Positions 1 to 6,872 of a stretch of DNA of 51,096 nt are shown piece by piece. The DNA comes from Chloroflexota bacterium. GTDB lineage: Bacteria; Chloroflexota; Dehalococcoidia; DSTF01; RBG-16-68-14. The stretch lies in the NCBI GenBank assembly GCA_003228685.1, contig QIFC01000014.1:1-51096 (forward strand), given 5' to 3'. Position numbers and translations under genes: made by a program. Each line of letters opens with the position of its first letter. Within the stretch, counting starts at the first letter, position 1. Below the pieces are notes generated by a model. That model worked only from the letters and a program-made list of their open reading frames with translations, did not search any database and was not told where the DNA came from.

Positions 1-200
1 GCCCAACGCTCTATATCGCCGTCGCCATCTCCGGCGCCAGCCAGCACATGGCCGGCTGCTCCGGCTCCAAGAACATCGTCGCGATCAACAAAGACGCTGA
101 CGCCAACATCTTCAAGTCCGCGCGCTTCGGCATCGCCGAGGACTTTGCGAAGGTCATGACGCCGCTAATCGAGGCGATCAAACAAGAGAAGGGCGGCTAG
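1..200 (+). CDS. etfA: Electron transfer flavoprotein alpha subunit, C-terminal fragment
   Basis: The frame open from base 3 gives 65 residues and a TAG stop; the 5' part lies outside the window. Visible residues include the SGASQHMAG segment followed by [16 protein letters not shown] and a [18 protein letters not shown] tail. This is the FAD-binding C-terminal domain of ETF alpha, where the SGA-QH loop and the AINKD-xxxIF segment contact the FAD. ETF alpha works with ETF beta to carry electrons from acyl-CoA and other dehydrogenases to the quinone pool. The family identity is clear from the conserved block. Only the tail is present, so length and partner genes cannot be judged here. Confidence 0.93.
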   Translation, partial: PTLYIAVAISGASQHMAGCSGSKNIVAINKDADANIFKSARFGIAEDFAKVMTPLIEAIKQEKGG

Positions 201-222
201 CCGGGCCGAGAAGGCCCCCACC

Positions 223-975
223 ATGGCGAAGCTGGCAGACCTCATCCAGCGCGCAACGCGGCCTAAGTCCGCGCCCCTGGGCTTCGCGTCCGCGCGCTCT
301 AAGGCCGCGCCCAGCATGATCATCGTGGCGCGGATCGGCGAAGGCTGGAAGGCCGCGGCGGGCGACGCAATCGCCGCGGGCGCCAGCGTAATCTTGCTCT
401 CCGGGAGCCCCGATGATGCTGACATCAAAGCAGCGGCCGAGGTCGCGGCCGGCAACCCGTGCGGCCTCATCGCGAACGACGCGGCCAAACTCGACGCTCT
501 CAGCGAACACGGGATCGACTTCGTCGTCTTGGACAGCGCGGCGCCAGCCAGCGCCCTGCAGACCGAAGACCTCACTTTCCTCCTCAAAGTCGATGAAGAC
601 ATCTCGGACATCCAGCTCCGGACCGTCGAACCACTGCCCGTCGACGCGCTCGTTCTCGACACACCACCCGGCGCCTTTACCATCGGGCGGCAGATGGAAC
701 TACAGCGCATCACCGGACTCGGTCGCAAGCCACTGCTCATGTCACCTGGCGCCAATGCTAGCCGCGAGGACCTCCTGTCGCTCCGCGACTCGGGCGTTAT
801 GCTCCTCGCCGTCGACATGAGCGCCTCTGGCGCAGCTAAGACGCTTGCTCAGCTAAAAGAACTTGTGGAAGCGCTGCCGCCGCGCCGCTCGGGCCCGCGT
901 GGCGAGAAGGGCGAAGTGACCCTGCCTACTCCATCCCAATCGCACGAGGAGCACGACCACGACGACGAGGAATAA
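223..975 (+). CDS. Hypothetical protein, TIM-barrel-like, with acidic/His-rich tail
   Basis: 250 residues beginning at ATG 223, 22 bp after etfA, so probably cotranscribed with it. I do not recognise a named family. The sequence alternates short hydrophobic strands (MIIVARIG, ASVILLSG, PCGLIAND, DFVVLDS, TFLLKVD, DALVLDT, KPLLMSPG, VMLLAVD) with Ala-rich helices, spaced as in a (beta/alpha)8 barrel. No catalytic motif is obvious. The last 12 residues (SHEEHDHDDEE region) are almost all Asp, Glu and His, which might bind metal or simply be a disordered tail. Position next to etfA gives no firm functional hint. Confidence 0.7.
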   Translation: MAKLADLIQRATRPKSAPLGFASARSKAAPSMIIVARIGEGWKAAAGDAIAAGASVILLSGSPDDADIKAAAEVAAGNPCGLIANDAAKLDALSEHGIDFVVLDSAAPASALQTEDLTFLLKVDEDISDIQLRTVEPLPVDALVLDTPPGAFTIGRQMELQRITGLGRKPLLMSPGANASREDLLSLRDSGVMLLAVDMSASGAAKTLAQLKELVEALPPRRSGPRGEKGEVTLPTPSQSHEEHDHDDEE

Positions 976-999
976 AGCCAGGCAGAGTCCAGGCGCTCC

Positions 1000-1584
1000 A
1001 TGCTAAACCCGTTCCGGCTCATCGCCACGCTGTTGGGGTTTCTCGTACTCGCCACGCCCATCGCAGCCGTGACCTTCTTATTCGTCGCCATCGCCGGCAG
1101 CCCAGGCACCTGCGAGGATGAGAACCGGCCCATCACCACGTCGGACCAACTCGCCAGCCAGTACCGGGAGAAATGGGACGCCCTTAATGCCACGCTCGAA
1201 GCAGGTCAGCCTGCGTCCGCCACCTTCACCGAGAGTGAAGTCACCTCGCGTGCCAACAGCTGGCTGGAGGAGCAAGATGCCCCAATCGAAGACATCCTGA
1301 TCTGCTTCGAAGACGGCACCGCGTCCGCCTCAGCCAAGATCGACATCCCCTTCGTGCCCGGCGACATCGACGTCCTCACCTCAGGGACGCTGATACTCAC
1401 CGGAGACGTCGCCGATGCCGACGTCGACAAGATCGAGGTTGGTGGCCTGCCTGACCTGCTCACGGACCTCGTCGAGGACTTCATAGATAACGTCTTTGAG
1501 GACCAGACGGAAGAACTCGAACTGAACCACACGTACACGCTGCTCTTCAGCGAGGGACAGGTCACAGTCAGCGGCCTGCCCTAG
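1000..1584 (+). CDS. Membrane-anchored hypothetical protein with extracytoplasmic beta-rich domain
   Basis: 194 residues; ATG 1000 lies 25 bp after the previous stop. Residues about 5-32 form one hydrophobic segment (LIATLLGFLVLATPIAAVTFLFVAIAG in part) that should act as an uncleaved signal anchor. The rest is acidic and predicted to be outside the cytoplasm, with a repeated strand pattern (ASATFTESEVTSRANSWL, SASAKIDIPF, SGTLILTGD). The layout recalls small lipid-binding or YpmS/LmeA-type anchored domains, but I cannot assign it to one. Two perfect hairpins follow its stop codon. Confidence 0.7.
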   Translation: MLNPFRLIATLLGFLVLATPIAAVTFLFVAIAGSPGTCEDENRPITTSDQLASQYREKWDALNATLEAGQPASATFTESEVTSRANSWLEEQDAPIEDILICFEDGTASASAKIDIPFVPGDIDVLTSGTLILTGDVADADVDKIEVGGLPDLLTDLVEDFIDNVFEDQTEELELNHTYTLLFSEGQVTVSGLP

Positions 1585-1596
1585 CGAGCCGGCCAA

Positions 1597-1615
1597 GCAG
1601 TTTCAAAGAAACTGC
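1597..1615. terminator. Perfect hairpin between convergent genes (first of two)
   Basis: GCAGTTTC and GAAACTGC form an 8-bp perfect stem with an AAA loop, 13 bp after the stop of the 1000-1584 gene. No long T tract follows. Its position between two convergent genes suggests a transcription end or 3' stabilising structure usable on either strand. Confidence 0.5.
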
Positions 1616-1617
1616 AA

Positions 1618-1642
1618 GCTACTGAGCTTCCAGCTCAGTAGC
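1618..1642. terminator. Perfect 11-bp hairpin overlapping the stop of the minus-strand oxidoreductase
   Basis: GCTACTGAGCT, loop TCC, AGCTCAGTAGC: 11 perfect pairs. It starts two bases after the preceding hairpin and its right arm contains the last Tyr codon and the TGA stop of the minus-strand gene. It probably serves as a bidirectional terminator, although there is no U tract. Confidence 0.55.
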
Positions 1643-2846
1643 CGTCTTCGCCGAACATCCGCCTCTTCATCGACTCGTTGACCTCAATATCCGGCCCGCC
1701 GAGGTTGGCGTCCGGTATCCGGTCTCCGTCCTGAGCGATGAGTGGCAGCGCCTTTGCGCGGCGCGCGTCCGCCTCCGGGCCGACCGTATAAAACAACTCA
1801 GACATCCAGTTGGAAACCTGGTGGATCACGCCGAAATGCCTGTCGTGCTCCTTCGCGTATGCGTACCCGGCGGCATCCCAGTCGTCCGTCGCCTTCAGTT
1901 CGTCCGTCAGAACGCGGACGTCCCGCGTCGTCAACGCCAACCCCTGGCCCCAGCTGGGGTCGCTGCTCGCCGCCGCATCCCCAATGAGCGCCACCCCGTC
2001 CTTGTACGGATGGTCGACCCAGGCGTCCGCACCGTCGAACGTGGCCAGCGGTCCTTCGGCCTTGGCGCCTTTGAAGAGTTCGGCGGGCATCCCGGAGCCT
2101 ACAGCGTCCTCAATAAAGCGGGGTACGTCCTTCGCTCCCTGGAACCGGTTGCTCGCAGCGGATTGCAAGACCGTGTACGCTCGCACACGTCCGCCACCCT
2201 GCGGAAACAGCAGCGCCCCGTGGCCGATCTCGAAGTTGAACACGATACGGTTCGCATCTTCATCCGCCGGCATGCCGGCGAAGAGCAGACCGGCGACGAG
2301 CAAGTGATCTTTGTCGTGCTTGACCGCGAAGCCTCCCCAGCCACGCACCGGCGATCCGCGGCCGTTGGCGCCGACGGCCAGCCTGCACGTCAGCTTTTCC
2401 TTCTCGCCGTTACGCTCCACCACGACGCTAGGAGTCTCGCCTGGAGTCACAAGAGAAGCCTTCGCTCCACGCCGCACCTCGGCTCCCGCCTTCGCAGCGG
2501 CGGCGATGAGCGATTCCTGAGCGCGCGGATGGTAGTACGCAAGCATCGGCATGCCATCCGGCGTCGTCGCCACCAGGTCGCGCTCCTGGATCTGCATCTG
2601 GCCGGCGTACGCGGTCGCTCTTGGCAACTCGTGCCCTCCCGCTTCCATGAGCGTGTCCAGAATGCCGATCCGTCGCGCATCTGCCACGCCCCAGGGCGAC
2701 ATCGCCTCGCCACGCACGCGGTCCTTGAACTCCGTCTCACGCTCGATGACGAGCACGCGAGAACCGTGCTCGGCCATCACCTTGGCCAGTGACGCTCCTC
2801 CCAGTCCACCACCCACCGTGATGATGTCGTAGTCCGTCGATGTCAT
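1635..2846 (-). CDS. FAD-dependent oxidoreductase (PHBH/geranylgeranyl-reductase-like)
   Basis: 403 residues from ATG 2846. The N-terminus holds a Rossmann dinucleotide fold, DYDIITVGGGLGGASLA (GxGxxG at about 12-17), followed by the acidic end of strand 2 in VLVIERE. A second FAD contact near residue 290, LIGDAAASSDPSWGQGLALTTRD, is the GD(A)x6-(G)QG motif of flavoprotein hydroxylases and UbiH- or geranylgeranyl-reductase-type enzymes. The length fits a single-component monooxygenase or related reductase. The substrate cannot be told from sequence. It is the last gene of the minus-strand run starting at purA, 78 bp after xdhC. Confidence 0.85.
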   Translation of the reverse strand: MTSTDYDIITVGGGLGGASLAKVMAEHGSRVLVIERETEFKDRVRGEAMSPWGVADARRIGILDTLMEAGGHELPRATAYAGQMQIQERDLVATTPDGMPMLAYYHPRAQESLIAAAAKAGAEVRRGAKASLVTPGETPSVVVERNGEKEKLTCRLAVGANGRGSPVRGWGGFAVKHDKDHLLVAGLLFAGMPADEDANRIVFNFEIGHGALLFPQGGGRVRAYTVLQSAASNRFQGAKDVPRFIEDAVGSGMPAELFKGAKAEGPLATFDGADAWVDHPYKDGVALIGDAAASSDPSWGQGLALTTRDVRVLTDELKATDDWDAAGYAYAKEHDRHFGVIHQVSNWMSELFYTVGPEADARRAKALPLIAQDGDRIPDANLGGPDIEVNESMKRRMFGEDGY

Positions 2847-2924
2847 GGCAGCCTTCTTTCCAGCGATGTTCTATCCAGGCTTTGCAAGCAATGCTGATCC
2901 TGGCTCCCTATGAGCCGTCGAGCG

Positions 2925-3743
2925 TCACTCCCCTATTCGCGCCTTTCGCACGTCTGACATCTTAGCGCCCGTTCCGCCGCGCCGCACCGCGATGATCTCC
3001 GCGACGATGCTCACGGCGATCTCCTCCGGCGTCTCAGCCCCGATATCGAGGCCAATCGGCGTATGCACCCGCTCCAGCGCATCGCGAGCGATCCCTTCGC
3101 GGGCCATGTGCGTCAGCACGGTACTGACACGCCGCTTGCTCCCGATCATGCCCACGAACGCCGCATCCGACTCCACCACGATGCGCAGCCCCTCTTCGTC
3201 CTGCTTGTGTCCGCGAGACACCAGCACGATATAGGTCGATCTGTCGATTGGATAGCGCTTTAGCTCCTCAGTAATATCGCCGCAGATCACCCGGTCCGCC
3301 GATGGAAAACGCTCGCTGTTTGCAAAGGCCTCGCGATCGTCCAACACCGCGACCAAGAAGCCAGCCTCAGCGCCAATCGCGGCCAGCGACTGGCCGATGT
3401 GCCCGCCGCCGACGATCAGCAGCGACACCGGGCTCTCCGTCACCTCGATCATGACTTCGATGTCGGCGCCCTGCTTCGCGCGCGAGCCATCCGCCCCGTA
3501 CCGGAGCGCCTCCACCTGGATGCGCGGCCGGCGATCGAGCGCTGCCCGGGCATCTTCCGCCACCGCCTCTTCCAACGCGCTGCCGCCGAGCGAGCCCAGC
3601 CTCTCGCCCTCGGCCTTCACCAGCAGCTTGGTACCCACCGCCGGACCGCCTTCGGGCGCGCGGATCACCGTCGCCACGGCCACGGGTGTGCCCCCCCTCG
3701 CCGCACGCAGGACCTCCTGAGCGATGCTGTCCGCGGCGCTCAT
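2925..3743 (-). CDS. XdhC/CoxI-family protein
   Basis: 272 residues. The N-terminal XdhC/CoxI domain shows PVAVATVIRAPEGGPAVGTKLLV and GSLGGSALEEAV, and the C-terminal Rossmann part shows LLIVGGGHIGQSLAAIGAEAGF (about 108-129) and FVGMIGSKRR. In the known family this protein binds and helps sulfurate molybdenum cofactor and inserts it into xanthine dehydrogenase or CO dehydrogenase-like enzymes. No molybdenum hydroxylase subunit is in the window, so its client is unknown. Its ATG overlaps the end of the YchF-like gene by 4 bp, indicating translational coupling. Confidence 0.88.
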   Translation of the reverse strand: MSAADSIAQEVLRAARGGTPVAVATVIRAPEGGPAVGTKLLVKAEGERLGSLGGSALEEAVAEDARAALDRRPRIQVEALRYGADGSRAKQGADIEVMIEVTESPVSLLIVGGGHIGQSLAAIGAEAGFLVAVLDDREAFANSERFPSADRVICGDITEELKRYPIDRSTYIVLVSRGHKQDEEGLRIVVESDAAFVGMIGSKRRVSTVLTHMAREGIARDALERVHTPIGLDIGAETPEEIAVSIVAEIIAVRRGGTGAKMSDVRKARIGE

Positions 3744-4831
3744 ACGTTGAACAGCATCAGCATCGTGTCTCCGTCCTGCACGATGTACTGCTTTCCCTCG
3801 GTGCGCAACAAGCCACGCTTGCGCGCCTCAGGCAGCGAGCCACACTCCAGCAGCTCATCCCAGCCGATCACTTCAGCGCGGATAAAGCCGCGTGAGATGT
3901 CCGTGTGAATCTGACCTGCGGCATCTAGCGCCGTCGAGCCCTTGGCAAGCGCCCACGCGCGACCCTCCGGCTCGCCGACCGTGAAGAACGTCAGCAGCCC
4001 CATCGCCCGCTGCGCCGCGGCTACCATTCGCGCAACGCCATCTTCGCCGACGCCCAGTTCGCGTCGAAACTCAGCGGCGTCCTCCTCGGATAGCTCCCCC
4101 AACTCTTGCTCGAGCTTCGCGCACAGTGCTGCCACTTCGACGCCTGGCGCATCCGCATATCGCTCGGCAAATTCCGCTTCGGTCTCGGCGGCGCGCACTG
4201 CGTCTGACTCGTCCACGTTAATCACCAGAAGCAGCGGCCGGTTTGTCAAGAGGACGTATCCGCTGATGATCTTCTTCTCGTCCGCGGACAGCTCCTGGCT
4301 CCGCAGCGGCTCCTCGCGGTCGAGACCCTCCTTCAGACGCGTGACCAACGCCAGTTCTCGCTCCTCAGCGGCGCGGTCGTCCGCCTTGCCTGCCTGCAGA
4401 TTCGCCTTCAACTTCGCCTGCCTGCGCTCTAGCGTCGCGGCGTCGGCGAAAGCCAGCTCTAGGTCCACGTTGGCGATGTCTCGATGCGGGTCGACGCGAT
4501 CCCCTGACGCTAGCACGGCCTCGTTGTCGAACGCGTGGACCACGTGCACCAGCGCGTCACATTGGGAGAGCGCGGCCAGATGCGCCGCCGTTGGCCCTTC
4601 GTCGCGCACCGTCAGGCCTCCGGGAAAGTCCAGGAAACGCGTCTCAATGTACGTGGTCTTCTTTGGATGGTAGAGCGCAGAAAGCTTGTCCAGGCGCTCA
4701 TCTGGCAGCTTCACCACACCGATGCTCGGCTCCAGGCCGCCGAACGAACCTGCGTGAGCGCTTCCACGCGTGACGGCATTGAAGACCGTCGTCTTCCCCG
4801 CAAGCTCCAGCCCAATGATGCCAAGGTCCAT
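3740..4831 (-). CDS. ychF: YchF/OLA1-family P-loop NTPase (divergent)
   Basis: 363 residues. The P-loop is GLELAGKT (7-14) instead of the usual GLPNVGKS, and the switch II region reads LDFPGG. A long coiled-coil insert follows (QAKLKANLQAGKADDRAAEERELALVTRLKEGL). The C-terminal TGS-type domain ends RTEGKQYIVQDGDTMLMLFNV, which is diagnostic of YchF. The family binds ribosomes and hydrolyses ATP or GTP. The altered P-loop suggests a lineage-specific paralogue rather than the standard orthologue. The gene overlaps xdhC by 4 bp and follows the CopD-like gene by 47 bp. Confidence 0.85.
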   Translation of the reverse strand: MDLGIIGLELAGKTTVFNAVTRGSAHAGSFGGLEPSIGVVKLPDERLDKLSALYHPKKTTYIETRFLDFPGGLTVRDEGPTAAHLAALSQCDALVHVVHAFDNEAVLASGDRVDPHRDIANVDLELAFADAATLERRQAKLKANLQAGKADDRAAEERELALVTRLKEGLDREEPLRSQELSADEKKIISGYVLLTNRPLLLVINVDESDAVRAAETEAEFAERYADAPGVEVAALCAKLEQELGELSEEDAAEFRRELGVGEDGVARMVAAAQRAMGLLTFFTVGEPEGRAWALAKGSTALDAAGQIHTDISRGFIRAEVIGWDELLECGSLPEARKRGLLRTEGKQYIVQDGDTMLMLFNV

Positions 4832-4878
4832 CGCAGACTCAGCTTAGGCAGGCGTCAGGAGCGTGTCAATCTGGCTTA

Positions 4879-5370
4879 CTATTGATGAGCAAAGTCACTG
4901 CCCAACAGCGCGGCAAGGAACAGGATGGTTAGCGCTACCGCCGCGTTTAAGGCGGAGACGATAATCGACCACCGACGCACGGGGGCGATCTCCTCGTCGT
5001 CCGCGACCGATTCCTGCATCTGGAGTACTCGGGGACCGAGCACGAAGCTGTGTAGGGCAGTTAGAACGACCGCAATGATTACGAACGTCATCTTGAACTG
5101 GAAGATGACGCCGAAGTTCTCGTCGAATAGTTCGCTTACGGGAGCATCGTGTTCGTACAGGTTCGCGATGCCGGTGATAACCAACACCGTTAGCGCCCCC
5201 CAAGCCAGGTAGTTGAAGCGAGTAGTGATCACCCGCATCACCCCAGCGCGGATCTGCATGTCTTCGATTGTCCGCACCGCCGGCACGGCGGCAACGAACA
5301 TGAAGACCTGCGGTCCCACCCAAATCGTAGCGGCCAGGATGTGTATCCAAGGATTGACTGCTTCGCCCAT
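4879..5370 (-). CDS. CopD-like four-helix membrane protein
   Basis: 163 residues with four hydrophobic segments (about 7-27, 48-68, 84-107 and 135-157) and the N-terminal motif NPWIHILAATIWVGPQVFM, whose His/Trp pattern recalls CopD and related membrane proteins that may bind haem or copper. Start ATG 5370 is preceded by GGAAGGAG at about 9 nt. It lies 15 bp after purA and is probably cotranscribed. Substrate unknown; the CopD assignment rests on topology and the first helix. Confidence 0.7.
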   Translation of the reverse strand: MGEAVNPWIHILAATIWVGPQVFMFVAAVPAVRTIEDMQIRAGVMRVITTRFNYLAWGALTVLVITGIANLYEHDAPVSELFDENFGVIFQFKMTFVIIAVVLTALHSFVLGPRVLQMQESVADDEEIAPVRRWSIIVSALNAAVALTILFLAALLGSDFAHQ

Positions 5371-5385
5371 CGCCCGGACTCCTTC

Positions 5386-6669
5386 CTACCTGATGATGAT
5401 CTGCTCGCGCTCCGGCCCGACCGAAACCATCTCGATTGGGCAGCCCAGAAGCTCTTCGATCCGCTTAACGTACGACTGGGCCTGCTTGGGAAGGTCGTCA
5501 AACTTGCGCACGTCCGCGGTGGCCGCCTGCCAGCCTTCGTGCTCTTCGAACACCGGCCTCACGCGGCTCAGTTGTGTCATCGTGGGTGGGAACGAATCGA
5601 TCTGGTTGCCATCCAGCTCATACGCGGAACACACTTCGATGGCTGGGAAGTTGTCGAGCACGTCCAGCCGCGTGAGTGCCGCACCGGTCACGCCGTTCAC
5701 GCGCACACTGTACCGCGAGGCGACTCCGTCGAACCAACCGCAGCGTCGCGGACGGCCCGTCGTCGCGCCGAACTCCGGCGCGGGGCCCTCCCGGCGCAGG
5801 ATATCGCCGGTCTCGTCGTCTAGCTCTGTCGGCATCGGGCCCGCCCCGACCCGCGTCATGTACGCCTTATACACGCCCACGACCCGCTCTATCTGCGTCG
5901 GGCCAATACCGATGCCCACCGGCGCGCCCGCCGCGAGCGGAGAGGGGGCTGAGGACGTCACAAACGGATACGTGCCCGCGTCCACGTCCAACAGACTGCC
6001 CTGTGCTCCCTCAAGCAGGACCTGCTCGCCATTGTCGATGGCATCCCGGACGATCGACGAAGTGTCGCGCACGTATGGCTTCAGCTCGCAGCCGAACTCC
6101 ACGAACGCGTCGAACAGCTCCTCGAATTCGAGCGGCTCTGCGTCATATAGCTTCACGAGCACCGCGTTCTTTTCCGGCAGCACCTGCTCCAGCCGCGCAC
6201 GCAGCGCGTCAGGCTCAAGCAGATCGGCCATCCGTATGCCCCGGCGCGCGATCTTGTCTACGAACGCCGGGCCCACGCCGCGCTTCGTCGTCCCTATTGC
6301 CGCATCGCCCCGCGCTCGCTCCTCCAACTCATCCAGCACCTGATGGTACGGCAGTAACACCTGCGCCCTATCGCTCACGAACAAGTTCTTGGTGCTCACG
6401 CCGCGCTCTTCCAACTGGTGGATCTCGTCCAGCAGTACCGCCGGGTTAATCACCACTCCATTGCCGATCAGGCAGAGTTTTTCCGGGTAGAAGATGCCCG
6501 CGGGCACCAGGTGGAGGGCGAATTTGCCCATGTGGTTGATGATCGTGTGGCCCGCATTGTCGCCCGCCGAATAGCGCGCGATAATCGAGGCATCCTGAGC
6601 TAGCAGGTCCACCATCCTGCCCTTGCCCTCATCGCCCCACTGGCCACCAATGACTACGAATGCTGGCAT
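5386..6669 (-). CDS. purA: Adenylosuccinate synthetase
   Basis: 427 residues, the usual length. The start MPAFVVIGGQWGDEGKG carries the GQWGDEGKG nucleotide-binding loop, followed by AGDNAGHTI (IMP/Mg site), GTTKRGVGPAF, LLEGAQGSLLDVDAGTYPFVTSS and GRPRRCGWFDGVA. The enzyme couples GTP hydrolysis to condensation of IMP and Asp, the first step from IMP to AMP. It heads the minus-strand run that continues through the CopD-like, YchF and XdhC genes. An 8-bp GC-rich hairpin sits 5 bp before the start codon, where a ribosome site would be expected. Confidence 0.98.
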   Translation of the reverse strand: MPAFVVIGGQWGDEGKGRMVDLLAQDASIIARYSAGDNAGHTIINHMGKFALHLVPAGIFYPEKLCLIGNGVVINPAVLLDEIHQLEERGVSTKNLFVSDRAQVLLPYHQVLDELEERARGDAAIGTTKRGVGPAFVDKIARRGIRMADLLEPDALRARLEQVLPEKNAVLVKLYDAEPLEFEELFDAFVEFGCELKPYVRDTSSIVRDAIDNGEQVLLEGAQGSLLDVDAGTYPFVTSSAPSPLAAGAPVGIGIGPTQIERVVGVYKAYMTRVGAGPMPTELDDETGDILRREGPAPEFGATTGRPRRCGWFDGVASRYSVRVNGVTGAALTRLDVLDNFPAIEVCSAYELDGNQIDSFPPTMTQLSRVRPVFEEHEGWQAATADVRKFDDLPKQAQSYVKRIEELLGCPIEMVSVGPEREQIIIR

Positions 6670-6674
6670 AGTTC

Positions 6675-6696
6675 GCGCCCCGAGAACACGGGGCGC
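6675..6696 (-). promoter_or_regulatory. GC-rich hairpin in the purA leader
   Basis: GCGCCCCG and CGGGGCGC pair perfectly around a 6-nt loop, ending 5 nt upstream of the purA ATG. No Shine-Dalgarno sequence is visible between hairpin and start, so the hairpin may hide or replace the ribosome site. Function is inferred from position only. Confidence 0.4.
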
Positions 6697-6872
6697 ACGT
6701 TCCTTTCCCTTGGAGCGGCATTGGGGGGCCGCTAGCCCAGCGGGAGTATACCAGACACGCCACCCACGGCAAGGAATCTCACCTCTCGCGGAATCGGCCG
6801 AACACTAGAGATAGACGGCCTGGCAGTGTATGTTTGGTGGGAACTGCAAGCGGCTCCACCATGAGAGGTAGC

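Noticed and set aside
5213..6343. Long open frame antisense to purA
   Set aside because: Ser/Arg-rich shadow of the purA coding strand, a usual product of high-GC codon bias.
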